Shown one piece after another: positions 27,753 to 36,967 of a stretch of 64,000 nt of DNA; within the stretch, counting starts at the first letter, position 1, and every line of letters begins with the position of its first letter. This DNA is from Methylomonas methanica. Lineage in GTDB: Bacteria; Pseudomonadota; Gammaproteobacteria; Methylococcales; Methylomonadaceae. The translations under genes were made by a program, and so were the position numbers. The DNA is taken from NCBI RefSeq assembly GCF_001644035.1, contig NZ_LUUG01000109.1, positions 21,765 to 85,764 on the forward strand, given 5' to 3'. Under the pieces are notes generated by a model. It worked only from the letters and a program-made list of their open reading frames with translations. It ran no database searches and was not told the origin of the DNA.

Positions 27753-28784
27753 TTAATCCAGGGAGGTTGTTTCGCTGTAAACGGCATCCATATCCAATTG
27801 CAGCAGAATAGCTTTTCTAAGCAGAGCTTTTTCTTTATTCAGACTGTTTCGAAGATTGGTGACAACATCTTCGAGTCTGGCAATCCTATGTTCGAGAGAT
27901 TCTGAATCAGCACCACTGAAACGATGTAACGGCGGCATGGAACTCTCATACTCCTCGTCAGCAACCTCGAGCAACATTTCTTCCTTAACCTCGACGATAA
28001 CTTTAGTCACTGCCTGTTCGTCCAACAACTTCAACTCTTCCAGATAACCGAATAATAGTAGACGATCGCACAAGGAATTAATGCGTCTAGGGATACCTCC
28101 ACTAAACTCGTGAATAGCCTCAAAAACACTTGGCGTAAACTCAGGAGTCCCAGACCAACCTGCAGTTTGCAACCTAAAAAGTATATATTCTTTGGTCTCT
28201 TCCAAATCCAACGGATCAAGCTGAAATGTAGATACAATGCGCTGCTTTAGCTGCTCCATATCCGCAGAGTAAATGGTGCGTTTCAATTCGGGTTGCCCAA
28301 TCAAAAACACCTGAAAAACAGGATTACCATTAACATCCAAATTGGTAAGCATACGCAATTCTTCTAAGGATTGTTTTGGCAAATTCTGCGCTTCATCGAC
28401 GATCAACAGTAATCGCCTACCTTCTCTGGCTTTTTCAGCGATAAACTTTTCGAACCCCGATAATAAACTGGCCTTATCGGTCAGAGAAAATGAAAAACCA
28501 AATGTCGATGCAGCCATCCGCAAAGTGTCTTCAGGCCCCACTTGAGAAGTCATCATCACACCGATTAACAATTTCTCTTTATTCAAATTTTTTATCAAAC
28601 TCTTTACCAGCATAGTTTTACCCGTACCAGGCGAGCCGATAACCAGAACAAAGCCCTCACCTTGCGTCAAGCCGTAATGCATATAAGCTAGAGCACGTTT
28701 ATGCACTGAGCTCTGAAAAAAGAAATCCGGATCCGCGCTTAGTTGAAAAGGCTTTTGGGTGAGATTATAAAATCCGTCGTACAT
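27753..28784 (-). CDS. XrtA-associated AAA ATPase (TIGR03015 type)
   Basis: A 343-residue ExeA/GspA-like ATPase of the PEP-CTERM-associated group TIGR03015. MYDGFYNLTQKPFQLSADP is the standard N-terminus. Walker A is GSPGTGKT (about residues 50-57), Walker B is LLLIVDEAQN, and sensor-like SGGIPRRINSLCDRLLL follows. The C-terminal part is a short coiled region (EHRIARLEDVVTNL). Its partner and role in exopolysaccharide assembly are unknown; it may power or gate the export machinery. It lies between the outer-membrane protein gene and wecB with gaps of 11 and 5 bases. Confidence 0.92.
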   Translation of the reverse strand: MYDGFYNLTQKPFQLSADPDFFFQSSVHKRALAYMHYGLTQGEGFVLVIGSPGTGKTMLVKSLIKNLNKEKLLIGVMMTSQVGPEDTLRMAASTFGFSFSLTDKASLLSGFEKFIAEKAREGRRLLLIVDEAQNLPKQSLEELRMLTNLDVNGNPVFQVFLIGQPELKRTIYSADMEQLKQRIVSTFQLDPLDLEETKEYILFRLQTAGWSGTPEFTPSVFEAIHEFSGGIPRRINSLCDRLLLFGYLEELKLLDEQAVTKVIVEVKEEMLLEVADEEYESSMPPLHRFSGADSESLEHRIARLEDVVTNLRNSLNKEKALLRKAILLQLDMDAVYSETTSLD

Positions 28785-28795
28785 GTTTTTTCTAT

Positions 28796-30475
28796 TTAGA
28801 ATCGTACGTTAAAATTAGCTGTAGCCCTGTTCTCAACATAACCACCAAATTGGGTGGAATCGGATATTTGATTGATATGCCTAAACTCGAGTCTTGTATC
28901 CATTAATAAAGGGCGCCCCAAATTAATAGGAACCCCCCTGCTTACACCCAAAGCTACATCATATCGAGAATTGCTGGATAACTCTCCATCCGTATGTTGC
29001 CAAGAAGGTCGTAGATAGAGATCCATCCTCGAGGCAAATTGCCATTGCCAGCTACCCGTTACACCATATGACATGTCTTCTCCAGAACGGGTTTCATATG
29101 TTCTACGTTCGTTAAACACAGAAGCGTTGTAAGTGCTCTTACCGGTTTGGTAGGAAAAAGAAAGATTTCCACGCTTTCTAATAATTACGTCATTGACCAA
29201 ATCAAACGGATTCAAAACTAACTGGGTATTGTTAAAATTGGGGCCTGGAATCAGCGACGACCTTCCGGTAAGAGGATCAGTTGGGCCAGGGGTGAGAAAC
29301 CCCTGCGCTACTAAATCTTGAGTGTTTACCACCTGAGTTAAGCTGCCCGAGGCATCCCGAAGAAAAAATCCCTGCTCAGCGAACAATTGTTGCAACGTCG
29401 TTGTCTCTTGGGAATAATTAAATGCAATGGTCGCCTGCTTAGCGCGATAGTTAAAGTTTGCATCCCAAGAATCGCCAGTGTTTAACCCTACATCTTTATT
29501 ACGATACGTAATGGTCGAACTAAGATTTTCCGAAGGATTAAATTGCAACGTAGCATGCTTGTTATTACCGATACCAACCTCAAGTGAATACCACTTGCTT
29601 GGTGTCCATTGCCCCCCAACCGTATAAAAAAAACCATTACTTATGCTATTCGTCGAAGTTTGAAAATCGTTATTTTCAAACCCTGCTTGTCCGAAAAGAT
29701 TGAATTTATTATTGATATAATATCGAGCATTACCTTGGTATTGTTCAAATCGAACATCTTGTCCGACAGCCCTGCTTTGCTCTTGGGACGAATAGTTTAA
29801 TCCCCAGTTGACCCTATTAAAATAACTGCCGCTGGACAATCTAGCCTGGCGCGTAATAGTATCCGAATCGGACACCAAATTTGACAACTGCGGCGTCACT
29901 AATGACCCATTTAAATTCTCGAACGAGGATTTACTATAACCGACTTTAGCTAAACCCGTTGCAAACTGACCAAAACGAGGCGTCCAATAAGGCGAAATAC
30001 TAAAAGTCTGAACTTCAGTCCGCCCACCATTCCCAGAAATATTATCAGTCGTAACAAACGAATTACTAATATTTTGCTGACTTATTGAACTTGCAGTTTC
30101 CAAAAAAAGAGTGTTACGAACGGCTTGATACAAAGAATTCATATTAAGCTGATGATTTATATCTATAGCATCCCTACCACCCGCATTATAGAGACCTTGC
30201 ATACGATAATTTAAATTGAAACTGCTCCACGGGGAGTTTCCATACAATGAAATTCCAGGACTAACCTCAGTTACAAAACCGCTTTTCTTATTATTTTCAG
30301 AAAGAGTCAAATTATCTGAAAATATCTCGCTTGCGGACAAACTTGGACTTAATCGCCAATCAAGCGCTTTTGCAGAGCTAGAATGTAAAACCATACCTAT
30401 ACTTAAACCAGAAAGCAAGGTGGCTAAAGATAAACCGGAAAGACGATTACTGTCACAAATGTCCATATTTCCCAT
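28796..30475 (-). CDS. PEP-CTERM system outer-membrane beta-barrel protein, TIGR03016 type
   Basis: A 559-residue protein with an N-terminal signal-like segment (about residues 15-38, ending SSAKALDW), then LSPSLSASEIFSDNLTL, the start of the TIGR03016 group. The rest is repeated amphipathic beta strands with aromatic girdles (for example FNLNYRMQGL, WQWQFASRMDLYL), ending in the aromatic-terminated NFNVRF typical of outer-membrane barrels. It is a candidate channel for polysaccharide export. Its start overlaps the end of the tyrosine kinase gene by 23 bases. Confidence 0.88.
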   Translation of the reverse strand: MGNMDICDSNRLSGLSLATLLSGLSIGMVLHSSSAKALDWRLSPSLSASEIFSDNLTLSENNKKSGFVTEVSPGISLYGNSPWSSFNLNYRMQGLYNAGGRDAIDINHQLNMNSLYQAVRNTLFLETASSISQQNISNSFVTTDNISGNGGRTEVQTFSISPYWTPRFGQFATGLAKVGYSKSSFENLNGSLVTPQLSNLVSDSDTITRQARLSSGSYFNRVNWGLNYSSQEQSRAVGQDVRFEQYQGNARYYINNKFNLFGQAGFENNDFQTSTNSISNGFFYTVGGQWTPSKWYSLEVGIGNNKHATLQFNPSENLSSTITYRNKDVGLNTGDSWDANFNYRAKQATIAFNYSQETTTLQQLFAEQGFFLRDASGSLTQVVNTQDLVAQGFLTPGPTDPLTGRSSLIPGPNFNNTQLVLNPFDLVNDVIIRKRGNLSFSYQTGKSTYNASVFNERRTYETRSGEDMSYGVTGSWQWQFASRMDLYLRPSWQHTDGELSSNSRYDVALGVSRGVPINLGRPLLMDTRLEFRHINQISDSTQFGGYVENRATANFNVRF

Positions 30476-31352
30476 AACTATAATTGTGACCGTATATATC
30501 TATCTCTTTTCTTGTTTTGTTCAAAAGGGTCATAACAACATCGCAATTACTAAGCTTCGCAACCGACTCATTAACCACGCTCTGCGGAGTAACTTCCGCC
30601 GCAATTACCAGCACTACCTGACCTACAAGTTCTGCAAGTATTTGGGCCTGAGTAGCAACAAGTAACGGGGGGGAATCAAAAATCACAATACGGTCTTTAT
30701 ATCGCCGGCTCACTTCTTCCGCAAATAAATACATCCTTTGACTCGATAACAACTCTGTCGAGTATTTATGTCTTTTACCTGCTGTAATCAAGCTAAGATT
30801 TGGAAGATCTGTTTTTAACAAAATATCTGAAAAAGTTACTTTATCATCTTCTAAATACTCTATTAAGCCGCGAGGACTATTAATCCCTAATTGCTTTGAT
30901 ATACTCGGCTTTTCAACATCGGCATCTATAAGTAAAACCTTTTTATCTCTTTCGTTAGCAATGCTCAAAGCCAAGTTAATTGAAACGAACGTCTTCCCTT
31001 CTCCAGGCAAACTGCTGCAGATAAGAATTAAATTAGAACGATTAATACCATTATTTTCCGCACCCTGTATATTGTTGACTAAAGGTCTCTTAATAACCCT
31101 AAACTCTTCAGCCAACTGAGATTTTGCATTGTTATTGTCTATAAAACCATTTTCCGCTAAGCCAACCCAATCAACAACAACCTGCTGCTCTGGCGAAAAC
31201 GCGTGAAAAGACTCTCGTAACTCAACCGACTCTAAATTGCTTTCGCTGGCACCTCTATCAGGTTTACTTGTGATAGCCGAGTCTTGGCTATTATTTTCCA
31301 CAACTAACCCTTGGCTCCCTGCCTTTTTCAGCGCATTCTCTATAATGCTCAT
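30453..31352 (-). CDS. XrtA-associated tyrosine autokinase
   Basis: A 299-residue CpsD/CapB-type bacterial tyrosine kinase (TIGR03018 group). MSIIENALKKAG is the standard start. Walker A is SSLPGEGKTFVSINLA (about residues 113-128), followed by VLLIDADVEKPSISKQ (Walker A') and IVIFDSPPLL (Walker B). The C-terminus has a tyrosine cluster (IYGHNYSYGKYGHL), the usual autophosphorylation site. It pairs with the chain-length determinant encoded 23 bases upstream, which acts as its membrane activator in such systems. Confidence 0.93.
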   Translation of the reverse strand: MSIIENALKKAGSQGLVVENNSQDSAITSKPDRGASESNLESVELRESFHAFSPEQQVVVDWVGLAENGFIDNNNAKSQLAEEFRVIKRPLVNNIQGAENNGINRSNLILICSSLPGEGKTFVSINLALSIANERDKKVLLIDADVEKPSISKQLGINSPRGLIEYLEDDKVTFSDILLKTDLPNLSLITAGKRHKYSTELLSSQRMYLFAEEVSRRYKDRIVIFDSPPLLVATQAQILAELVGQVVLVIAAEVTPQSVVNESVAKLSNCDVVMTLLNKTRKEIDIYGHNYSYGKYGHL

Positions 31353-31375
31353 ATGTTTACCTGTTTAATACGACT

Positions 31376-32923
31376 TTACTTGAGTATCTCAAATATCATG
31401 ATACCAATATAGCCACTTAGCAGTATTGCAAAAGTCGAAATAAGTAACCAGTCGATATTATTGGTCTGACTTATACCTTGTGAAGTAAGAGACACACTAC
31501 CTAGGGATGGCAGCCCGGTCACAATTCTTACTTGTCTTGTTGACATAAATACTGGCCGTATAAAATAAACTAAAAACGCAACACCGAACCCTAAAACCAC
31601 CCCGACTAAAAGCGCGAACGAGTAAAATAACTTTCTATTAGGAGAACTAGGCTTATTGGGCTTGCTAGGAGGATCAGCAATTTTGAATTTCAAGCGAGAT
31701 GTCTGGTCGTCCACACGCTCGGTAATATGAGCCTGTTCACGCCGGTCCAGCAACTCTGAGTACTTTCCACTTATCGTTTCATAGTCCCGGTTAAGATTCT
31801 TCATTTCCGTTTCAATGGTCAATCTTTCATTCAATCCTTCTTCGAGCTTTGCTATCCTGTTTCGAATTGACTCAACTAAAGTTTGGCTCGATGCAACTTC
31901 TGCCTGAGCATTATCAAACCCCATCTTTAACGCTTGAACATAGGGGTTAGCCATTTTCTCAGCTCCAATACTCTCCGAAACACCTGCACCCAAATCTTCA
32001 TTTGATTCTGACTGATTAGGCTTTGATTGGTTTTCTTGAGTTTTCAGCGTTTCAATTAACTTATCAATTTCAATTATTTCTGGATGTCGTTCGGTGTATT
32101 TCAGCAACAACTCGGTCCGCTTATCTTTCAGCGATTCTATCCTTGCGTTATCCGCAGACACTTCCTGAGTAGATGTAGGTAGTCCCCAGTCCTCATCGGA
32201 CTCTTGTATTTCAGCAACCTGCTCCGCTAAAACATTTCTTCGAGAAATAGCTTGATCTAGAGCAGTATTGGCATCTAAATACTGCTCCTTCATTTTCTGC
32301 AAACTCTGAAATTGATCTGAACCATTAAGTAAATCTATATTTGCCCGTTTGAATTCTTCCTTTGCTTTTTCAGCATCTTGCAATCTAATCTCATACTCTC
32401 GTATCTGCTGCTCAATGAAGCGCTGCGCATCACTTGCATCAGCCAATGCTTTTCCCTCGGTCTGCTCTGAAAACACAGTTAGAACAGCCTGAACCACGCT
32501 TTTGGCAACTTCAGGGTCTTGGGACGTATAGGCAATATCAAAAATATCTCCTCTGCCACCAGCAATTGTTATGTCTTTTTTAAGTTTTTCTATCAACTCG
32601 GTTGTAGATCCAGAATTATCCTGAGATCTGCTTAGCTGGGATAGCGAAATAATTTTTTCTAGATTAGGCCTTGTAAACATGAGTTGCTGAATTATTCTAA
32701 TTAGTGCAGATATATCAGGCTCTATCACCATCCCCCTCATAAGTGGCCTGATAACTGTAGCTGAATCAATATGAACTTTAGCTTTTGACTCAAATTTGTC
32801 AGGCATCATGAAAATATACGCCCAAGCGCCTGAACAAACAACCAAAGCAAAAACAATCGCCAGGCGCTTATACTTTAAAGTCCCTTTCAAATAAAAATAA
32901 ACTTCAGAAAGATCTTGTTGCAT
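31376..32923 (-). CDS. XrtA system polysaccharide chain-length determinant
   Basis: A 515-residue Wzz/PCP protein (TIGR03007 type). An N-terminal membrane segment follows LKYKRLAIVFALVVCSG, then comes the Wzz entry region MMPDKFESKAKVHID. A long coiled-coil periplasmic part occupies about residues 160-400, and the proline-rich FKIADPPSKPNKPSSPNR leads into the second membrane segment, with a further C-terminal segment. It controls polymer length together with the tyrosine kinase. It lies 76 bases after the end of the restored export-protein frame. Confidence 0.92.
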   Translation of the reverse strand: MQQDLSEVYFYLKGTLKYKRLAIVFALVVCSGAWAYIFMMPDKFESKAKVHIDSATVIRPLMRGMVIEPDISALIRIIQQLMFTRPNLEKIISLSQLSRSQDNSGSTTELIEKLKKDITIAGGRGDIFDIAYTSQDPEVAKSVVQAVLTVFSEQTEGKALADASDAQRFIEQQIREYEIRLQDAEKAKEEFKRANIDLLNGSDQFQSLQKMKEQYLDANTALDQAISRRNVLAEQVAEIQESDEDWGLPTSTQEVSADNARIESLKDKRTELLLKYTERHPEIIEIDKLIETLKTQENQSKPNQSESNEDLGAGVSESIGAEKMANPYVQALKMGFDNAQAEVASSQTLVESIRNRIAKLEEGLNERLTIETEMKNLNRDYETISGKYSELLDRREQAHITERVDDQTSRLKFKIADPPSKPNKPSSPNRKLFYSFALLVGVVLGFGVAFLVYFIRPVFMSTRQVRIVTGLPSLGSVSLTSQGISQTNNIDWLLISTFAILLSGYIGIMIFEILK

Positions 32924-32999
32924 ATTAACTAGCCATTGTTTTTAATCTAAAATTAATGAATATACTACCCACAGAATAAGTCACCCTTTTTACAAAACC

Positions 33000-33178
33000 C
33001 TAAAAATATGCATCAGGAATAATTAAAATGTCTCCAGGCATCATCAACACATTCGCTGACAAATCTGTATCATCAATCAAGTCGTCAATCCTAACACCAA
33101 ACGGCTTCAACTCTCCATTCACATCCCTGATTACGCTGGCTCTATTGCCATCAGCATATTGATTCAAACCGATCTGTA
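33000..33178 (-). pseudogene. Detached C-terminal part of the export protein, out of frame
   Basis: Read one frame away from the export-protein gene, this stretch encodes LQIGLNQYADGNRASVIR, then FGVRIDDLIDDTDLSANV and ends MMPGDILIIPDAYF before a stop at 33000-33002. That is the conserved end of XrtA-type polysaccharide export proteins. It joins the upstream frame if one T is added to the minus-strand TTT run at 33178-33180. It has no start codon or ribosome site of its own that would make it an independent gene. Either a real frameshift or a sequencing slip in a homopolymer explains it. Confidence 0.8.
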
Positions 33179-33688
33179 AATAACATCCAATAAAGTCATT
33201 CCCCTTTCGTATGGAATGGACTTGCCTTGGTAACGTCCGACCCCACCACTGCCACCACTGCCACCACTGCCACCACTGCCACCACTGCCACCACTGCCAC
33301 CACCAATCCTGCCAATAACCCTAATTTGCTGAGTACTAATCCCTTTAAAGCCGCTCACCATAACAACTACCTGCGGACTCTTAATGTAAGTTGAAAGCAC
33401 CTTCTCAATGTCACGGGCTAATTCAAACGGTGTTTTACCGCTGGCCAATAACTCCTCAACCAAAGGAACGGTTATCTTGCCATCCGGCCGGACTGGGGCT
33501 GAAGTGGATAGCTCCGGATTACCCCAAACGAATATATTCACACTATCCCCCGGCCCAATCTGATAAGTGTAATCAGCCGCCTGCTGCACATCCTCAAGTA
33601 GTGGTTGCGAACAGCCCGTCACGCTTAACATAAGGACAAATGCGTTCATATAACACAACAATTTTTTGCTAAATATCGGCATAATCAT
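33164..33688 (-). CDS. XrtA system polysaccharide export lipoprotein (Wza-like), frameshifted and carrying a GGS repeat
   Basis: A 174-residue reading of a protein usually about 200-210 residues. The N-terminus is a lipoprotein signal with lipobox VTGC (MLSVTGCSQP). The Poly_export region is intact: YTYQIGPGDSVNIFVWGNPE, SAPVRPDGKITVPL and SPQVVVMVSGFKG. After IRVIGR six GGS units are inserted, then the normal IPYERGMTLLDV resumes, but the frame stops at IYRSV. The missing C-terminal end is encoded in the next frame at 33000-33178. As written, the product would lack its last conserved segment and may not function. It sits 15 bases after prsT. Confidence 0.85.
   Translation of the reverse strand: MIMPIFSKKLLCYMNAFVLMLSVTGCSQPLLEDVQQAADYTYQIGPGDSVNIFVWGNPELSTSAPVRPDGKITVPLVEELLASGKTPFELARDIEKVLSTYIKSPQVVVMVSGFKGISTQQIRVIGRIGGGSGGSGGSGGSGGSGGSGGVGRYQGKSIPYERGMTLLDVIYRSV
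33243..33305. repeat. 9-bp tandem repeat within the export-protein gene
   Basis: Six perfect copies of CCACCACTG (plus strand) at 33243-33296, then one diverged copy CCACCACCA. On the coding strand each unit encodes GGS or a rotation of it. Because the unit is a multiple of three, copy-number change alters linker length without shifting frame. Confidence 0.95.
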
Positions 33689-33703
33689 AATCTACGTAGT
33701 TAC

Positions 33704-36115
33704 TCAATTACCGGCTGAATTCTCTGTCTCTTCTAAGATCTTTTTTGCATCATCTTTACCTGCAAAATTGCGCTTTTGTTTATCAGACAGACTAATCGAC
33801 TGTTTAAGCTCGCTTATTGCAGTGGCTTTATTGCCAGCGTTAAGATGAGCGACACCTAAGTGATATCTAAACTCAGGTAATTTAGGCTCTTTTAAAATTA
33901 AAGCCTGTAATAGTTTGAGCCCCTCCGAATTTCTACCCGTTTTAATCAAGGCCCAGGCATACGTGTCTTGAAAATATGGATTTTCAGAATCTTTAAATAC
34001 TTTTGCTAATTCTACCCCCTGATTAATCTCGTCAGGATTGTTAGACTCTATCAACAATGACGCCAAATTGTTAATAGCCAAACTAGTACCAGGATTCTTA
34101 TCGAGCAAATTTTTATATACTTTTATCGCACTTTGCTTTTCGTTCAATTGCTCGTACAAACCAGCCAATGCCATAGATAACTGAGGATCATCCTGATTAA
34201 TTTCTAATCCTTGCAAATAAACCTTTTTAGCTGATTCGATGTTTTTATTCATCACCGCTTCAACCCTCGCTAGAGCAAGGTAAATAGATGTTGCTTTTGG
34301 AGTATATTTAATCTGATCCGTTAATAGCTTTTTAGTTTTGGCAAAATCATTATTTGCCGCGTAAAGATCACTCAAAGCACCGACAGCATTTAATTCATCC
34401 GGATACTCGGCATGATGCTTCTCTAAATAAGCAACAGCCTTATCTCTTTGCCCAAGAGCCTCGTAAGATCTGACCAAATTAATCAATGAATTGAGATGAT
34501 TAGGATGCTGTTGTATCAACTTGTCATACAAGCTAATTGCCTCAGCAAACTTACCTTTACCCTGCAAAATGTTGGCTTGAAGATATGTAGGCATAGCTTT
34601 ATCTTTAGAAAAAAGCGCCAGCCGCTGAATGGCCTCTTGGGCACCATCCCATTTTTTCTCCAAAATATCCAACTCAGCTTTACTAGTAAGAAGTAAAACG
34701 TCGTTTTGTTTTATCGATAACGCCTTTTCAAGATATTGCCTAGCATTCTCCTTTTGACCGGACTGTAAGTAATTACCATATATACGAGAAAAGGCCGCTA
34801 AATTGGCTGGATTAACTTCTAACGCCTGCTTAAAACTTTTTTCAGCCTGTTTCCGATCTTGTTTTATTAAATAGGCCTCACCTAACAAGGAATAAACATC
34901 ATCTACATTAACTTTGCTCCATACAAGCTTGTTAAGAAACTCAATAGCTTCATCTGTTTTATTTTGAGCCAGCAAAAAGCGACCTTTAAGCAAGTTTGCC
35001 TGAATCAATTCTGAATTAACACTAAGAATATCTCTCAAAGAGCTCTCTACAGTACTATATTGCTTTTCCATCAGCGCAATTTCCGCGAGAATAACCTGAG
35101 CTGATAAGCCTGTTTCGTTATTTTTCTCTAGCTCAACGACTTGCTCCAAACCCTTTTTAGCACTCTCAGCATAACCTGATGCAACCATCCATTTTGATAA
35201 CTCCAACAACATCTTAGGCTGCTTCTGATGACGATTAAGCATGGACTCGTATTCTGCGATGACTCGATCTTTAGCACGAGCATTTAGAAATTCAATCAAA
35301 ACGATTTCAGGCTCGACTTTATCGTTTGATTTTTGGACCATTTCTCTTAACAATCCCTCCGCTTCCTCAAGCTTACCAGTCATCGAATAAATAGAGGCCA
35401 AGCTTAATTTAAAGTTGTTGGCATCTGGATATAGTTGAATAAGCTCCTCATATCCCTTTACCACGTTATCTATATTGTTTAATCCAGCATCGAGCTTGAT
35501 TTTAAATAAACGCAAGGGAAGGTTTTTAGGCTCTTTTTCCAACGCCCTGTTCACTAATACCAATGCTTGATCTATTTCACTTTTTTCAGCAAATAAAGCC
35601 GCCTGTAATGACAAAGCCTCTATATTATCTGGGCTATCTTTTAAAACCAAATTAACTACTTCTGCTGCTTGATCTTTTTTTGACTGTTTAATATAAACGG
35701 ATGCCTTGATCAATTTTGCATCAATGTTGCTTGAATCGCTCGCCAAGACTAATTCAGCTTGCTCCAAAGCTTTGTCCAAATCTCCGAAAATAATATCGAG
35801 CTTACCTAGCTTTATTTTTGCGGAAGTCAAACCAGGCTCTAACTCTAAGGCCCTAATCAGATTTTGCCGCATCGATTTGAAGTTATTATTTTTCTCGTCC
35901 AAAAGGGCCATATAGAAATAGGCCTCACCAAACTTATCACTGCTTTGGCTTGATGTCTTCAACTCAAGCAAGGCCTTATCAAATTCCCCTTTTTCAAAAA
36001 GCTCCTTACCTTTTTGCAAATGATTTTGAGCAGCTTCCTCAGGTGAGGAACAGGCCGCTGTTTGCAATAAAAATGAACATGCGAAAACTACGGAACTGAT
36101 TAGATTTGTTTTCAT
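33704..36115 (-). CDS. prsT: XrtA/PEP-CTERM system TPR-repeat lipoprotein PrsT
   Basis: An 803-residue exported protein made almost wholly of tetratricopeptide repeats. The N-terminal lipoprotein signal ends in TAAC (residues 19-22), followed by SSPEEAAQNHLQKGKELFEKG. Repeats such as AYFYMALLDEKNNN, PANLAAFSRIYGNYLQSGQ and PGTSLAINNLASLLIESNNP run to the end. It matches the PEP-CTERM TPR lipoprotein PrsT group (TIGR02917), somewhat shorter than the commonly seen size near 900. It probably scaffolds periplasmic assembly or export. The gene is markedly AT-rich compared with those after 42 kb. Confidence 0.9.
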   Translation of the reverse strand: MKTNLISSVVFACSFLLQTAACSSPEEAAQNHLQKGKELFEKGEFDKALLELKTSSQSSDKFGEAYFYMALLDEKNNNFKSMRQNLIRALELEPGLTSAKIKLGKLDIIFGDLDKALEQAELVLASDSSNIDAKLIKASVYIKQSKKDQAAEVVNLVLKDSPDNIEALSLQAALFAEKSEIDQALVLVNRALEKEPKNLPLRLFKIKLDAGLNNIDNVVKGYEELIQLYPDANNFKLSLASIYSMTGKLEEAEGLLREMVQKSNDKVEPEIVLIEFLNARAKDRVIAEYESMLNRHQKQPKMLLELSKWMVASGYAESAKKGLEQVVELEKNNETGLSAQVILAEIALMEKQYSTVESSLRDILSVNSELIQANLLKGRFLLAQNKTDEAIEFLNKLVWSKVNVDDVYSLLGEAYLIKQDRKQAEKSFKQALEVNPANLAAFSRIYGNYLQSGQKENARQYLEKALSIKQNDVLLLTSKAELDILEKKWDGAQEAIQRLALFSKDKAMPTYLQANILQGKGKFAEAISLYDKLIQQHPNHLNSLINLVRSYEALGQRDKAVAYLEKHHAEYPDELNAVGALSDLYAANNDFAKTKKLLTDQIKYTPKATSIYLALARVEAVMNKNIESAKKVYLQGLEINQDDPQLSMALAGLYEQLNEKQSAIKVYKNLLDKNPGTSLAINNLASLLIESNNPDEINQGVELAKVFKDSENPYFQDTYAWALIKTGRNSEGLKLLQALILKEPKLPEFRYHLGVAHLNAGNKATAISELKQSISLSDKQKRNFAGKDDAKKILEETENSAGN

Positions 36116-36197
36116 CCTATTACCAAAACTCCAAAACTTTTATCTAGTTAACTTATTAATTTCCGGGCAAAATAGACTTGCATTAAACCCTGTGATA

Positions 36198-36935
36198 CTA
36201 GTTAACAATATTTTCTTTTATCCAAGAGTATAACTCCTGCAAATCCGGGTGCATATTTTCTAAAACCGCCTGCGTAGTAATGAAATAAGGTGCGCGTATG
36301 CCGTGGTAGTCGATATCCTTACCAACACGCTGAAAATCTATACCTGACCGATGCATCAACCGCGGCAAGAACGGCTCCATCATTGCAAACACATTTGTAC
36401 GCCCATCTACTTCTGTCAAAACAGTGGCCGCAAAAAAACAAGCAACTGCTATTGACGAAAAAGTTCTCTGTTCTTGTGGCGAAAATTGTAAACCGTTAAC
36501 TTCACCAAAACGTGTCAAAGCCTCACCGGTACGCCGACGGAATGCCCCATCAACAGCTAGTCTGGATATCTCGCACACTGTATTTCTCTGAAGCTTTAAG
36601 TTATCTATAACCTTATTATCCAGACTGTCGCCACAGTACTTTTCTAACGGCAATGGCTTATTCTCTCTCTCGCCGACAGCAGGTACCAATCGCACGCAGC
36701 CGGCAGGCATTCCCGTTTGCAGATGAGTAATCAGACAATGCCGGGAGTATTCATCGTAATCATCTATCTCAAGACGGTTAGCAAAACGTTCAACAGACTC
36801 GTATTTAAATTCTTCGCAGTAAACGCGATACCTTACTTGAAAAACATATTCCTTTTGAGCATCACTTTCGGCGAGGTCCACCTTGAAGTAACGACTAAAA
36901 CTTTCCGCCAGAGATGATTTAGGTGCAACATCCAT
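36198..36935 (-). CDS. PEP-CTERM/exosortase system-associated acyltransferase, first copy
   Basis: A 245-residue protein of the GNAT/autoinducer-synthase-like group TIGR03694. KEYVFQVRYRVYCEEFKYE is the family start region, followed by EIDDYDEYSRHCLI, PAGCVRLVP and VCEISRLAVDGAFRRR, the acyl-donor fold core. Relatives resemble LuxI-type and N-acyl amino acid synthases, but no product is known. GAGGGGAAAAA precedes the ATG. It lies between the cNMP-binding gene and prsT on the minus strand and has a paralogue at 41076. Confidence 0.88.
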   Translation of the reverse strand: MDVAPKSSLAESFSRYFKVDLAESDAQKEYVFQVRYRVYCEEFKYESVERFANRLEIDDYDEYSRHCLITHLQTGMPAGCVRLVPAVGERENKPLPLEKYCGDSLDNKVIDNLKLQRNTVCEISRLAVDGAFRRRTGEALTRFGEVNGLQFSPQEQRTFSSIAVACFFAATVLTEVDGRTNVFAMMEPFLPRLMHRSGIDFQRVGKDIDYHGIRAPYFITTQAVLENMHPDLQELYSWIKENIVN

Positions 36936-36967
36936 TTTTTCCCCTCATTTCCGCGAGTGCCATCCAG

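Noticed and set aside
33243..33305. CRISPR-like array
   Set aside because: Units are 9 bp, contiguous without spacers and in frame within a coding gene, so it is a coding minisatellite.
33243..33305. On/off phase-variation switch by repeat copy number
   Set aside because: The 9-bp unit is a multiple of three, so copy-number change cannot shift the frame; only the nearby T-run could.
36946..36962. TGGCAC on the minus strand before the first acyltransferase gene
   Set aside because: A perfect -24 element but no GC at the -12 position, so not a usable sigma-54 promoter.
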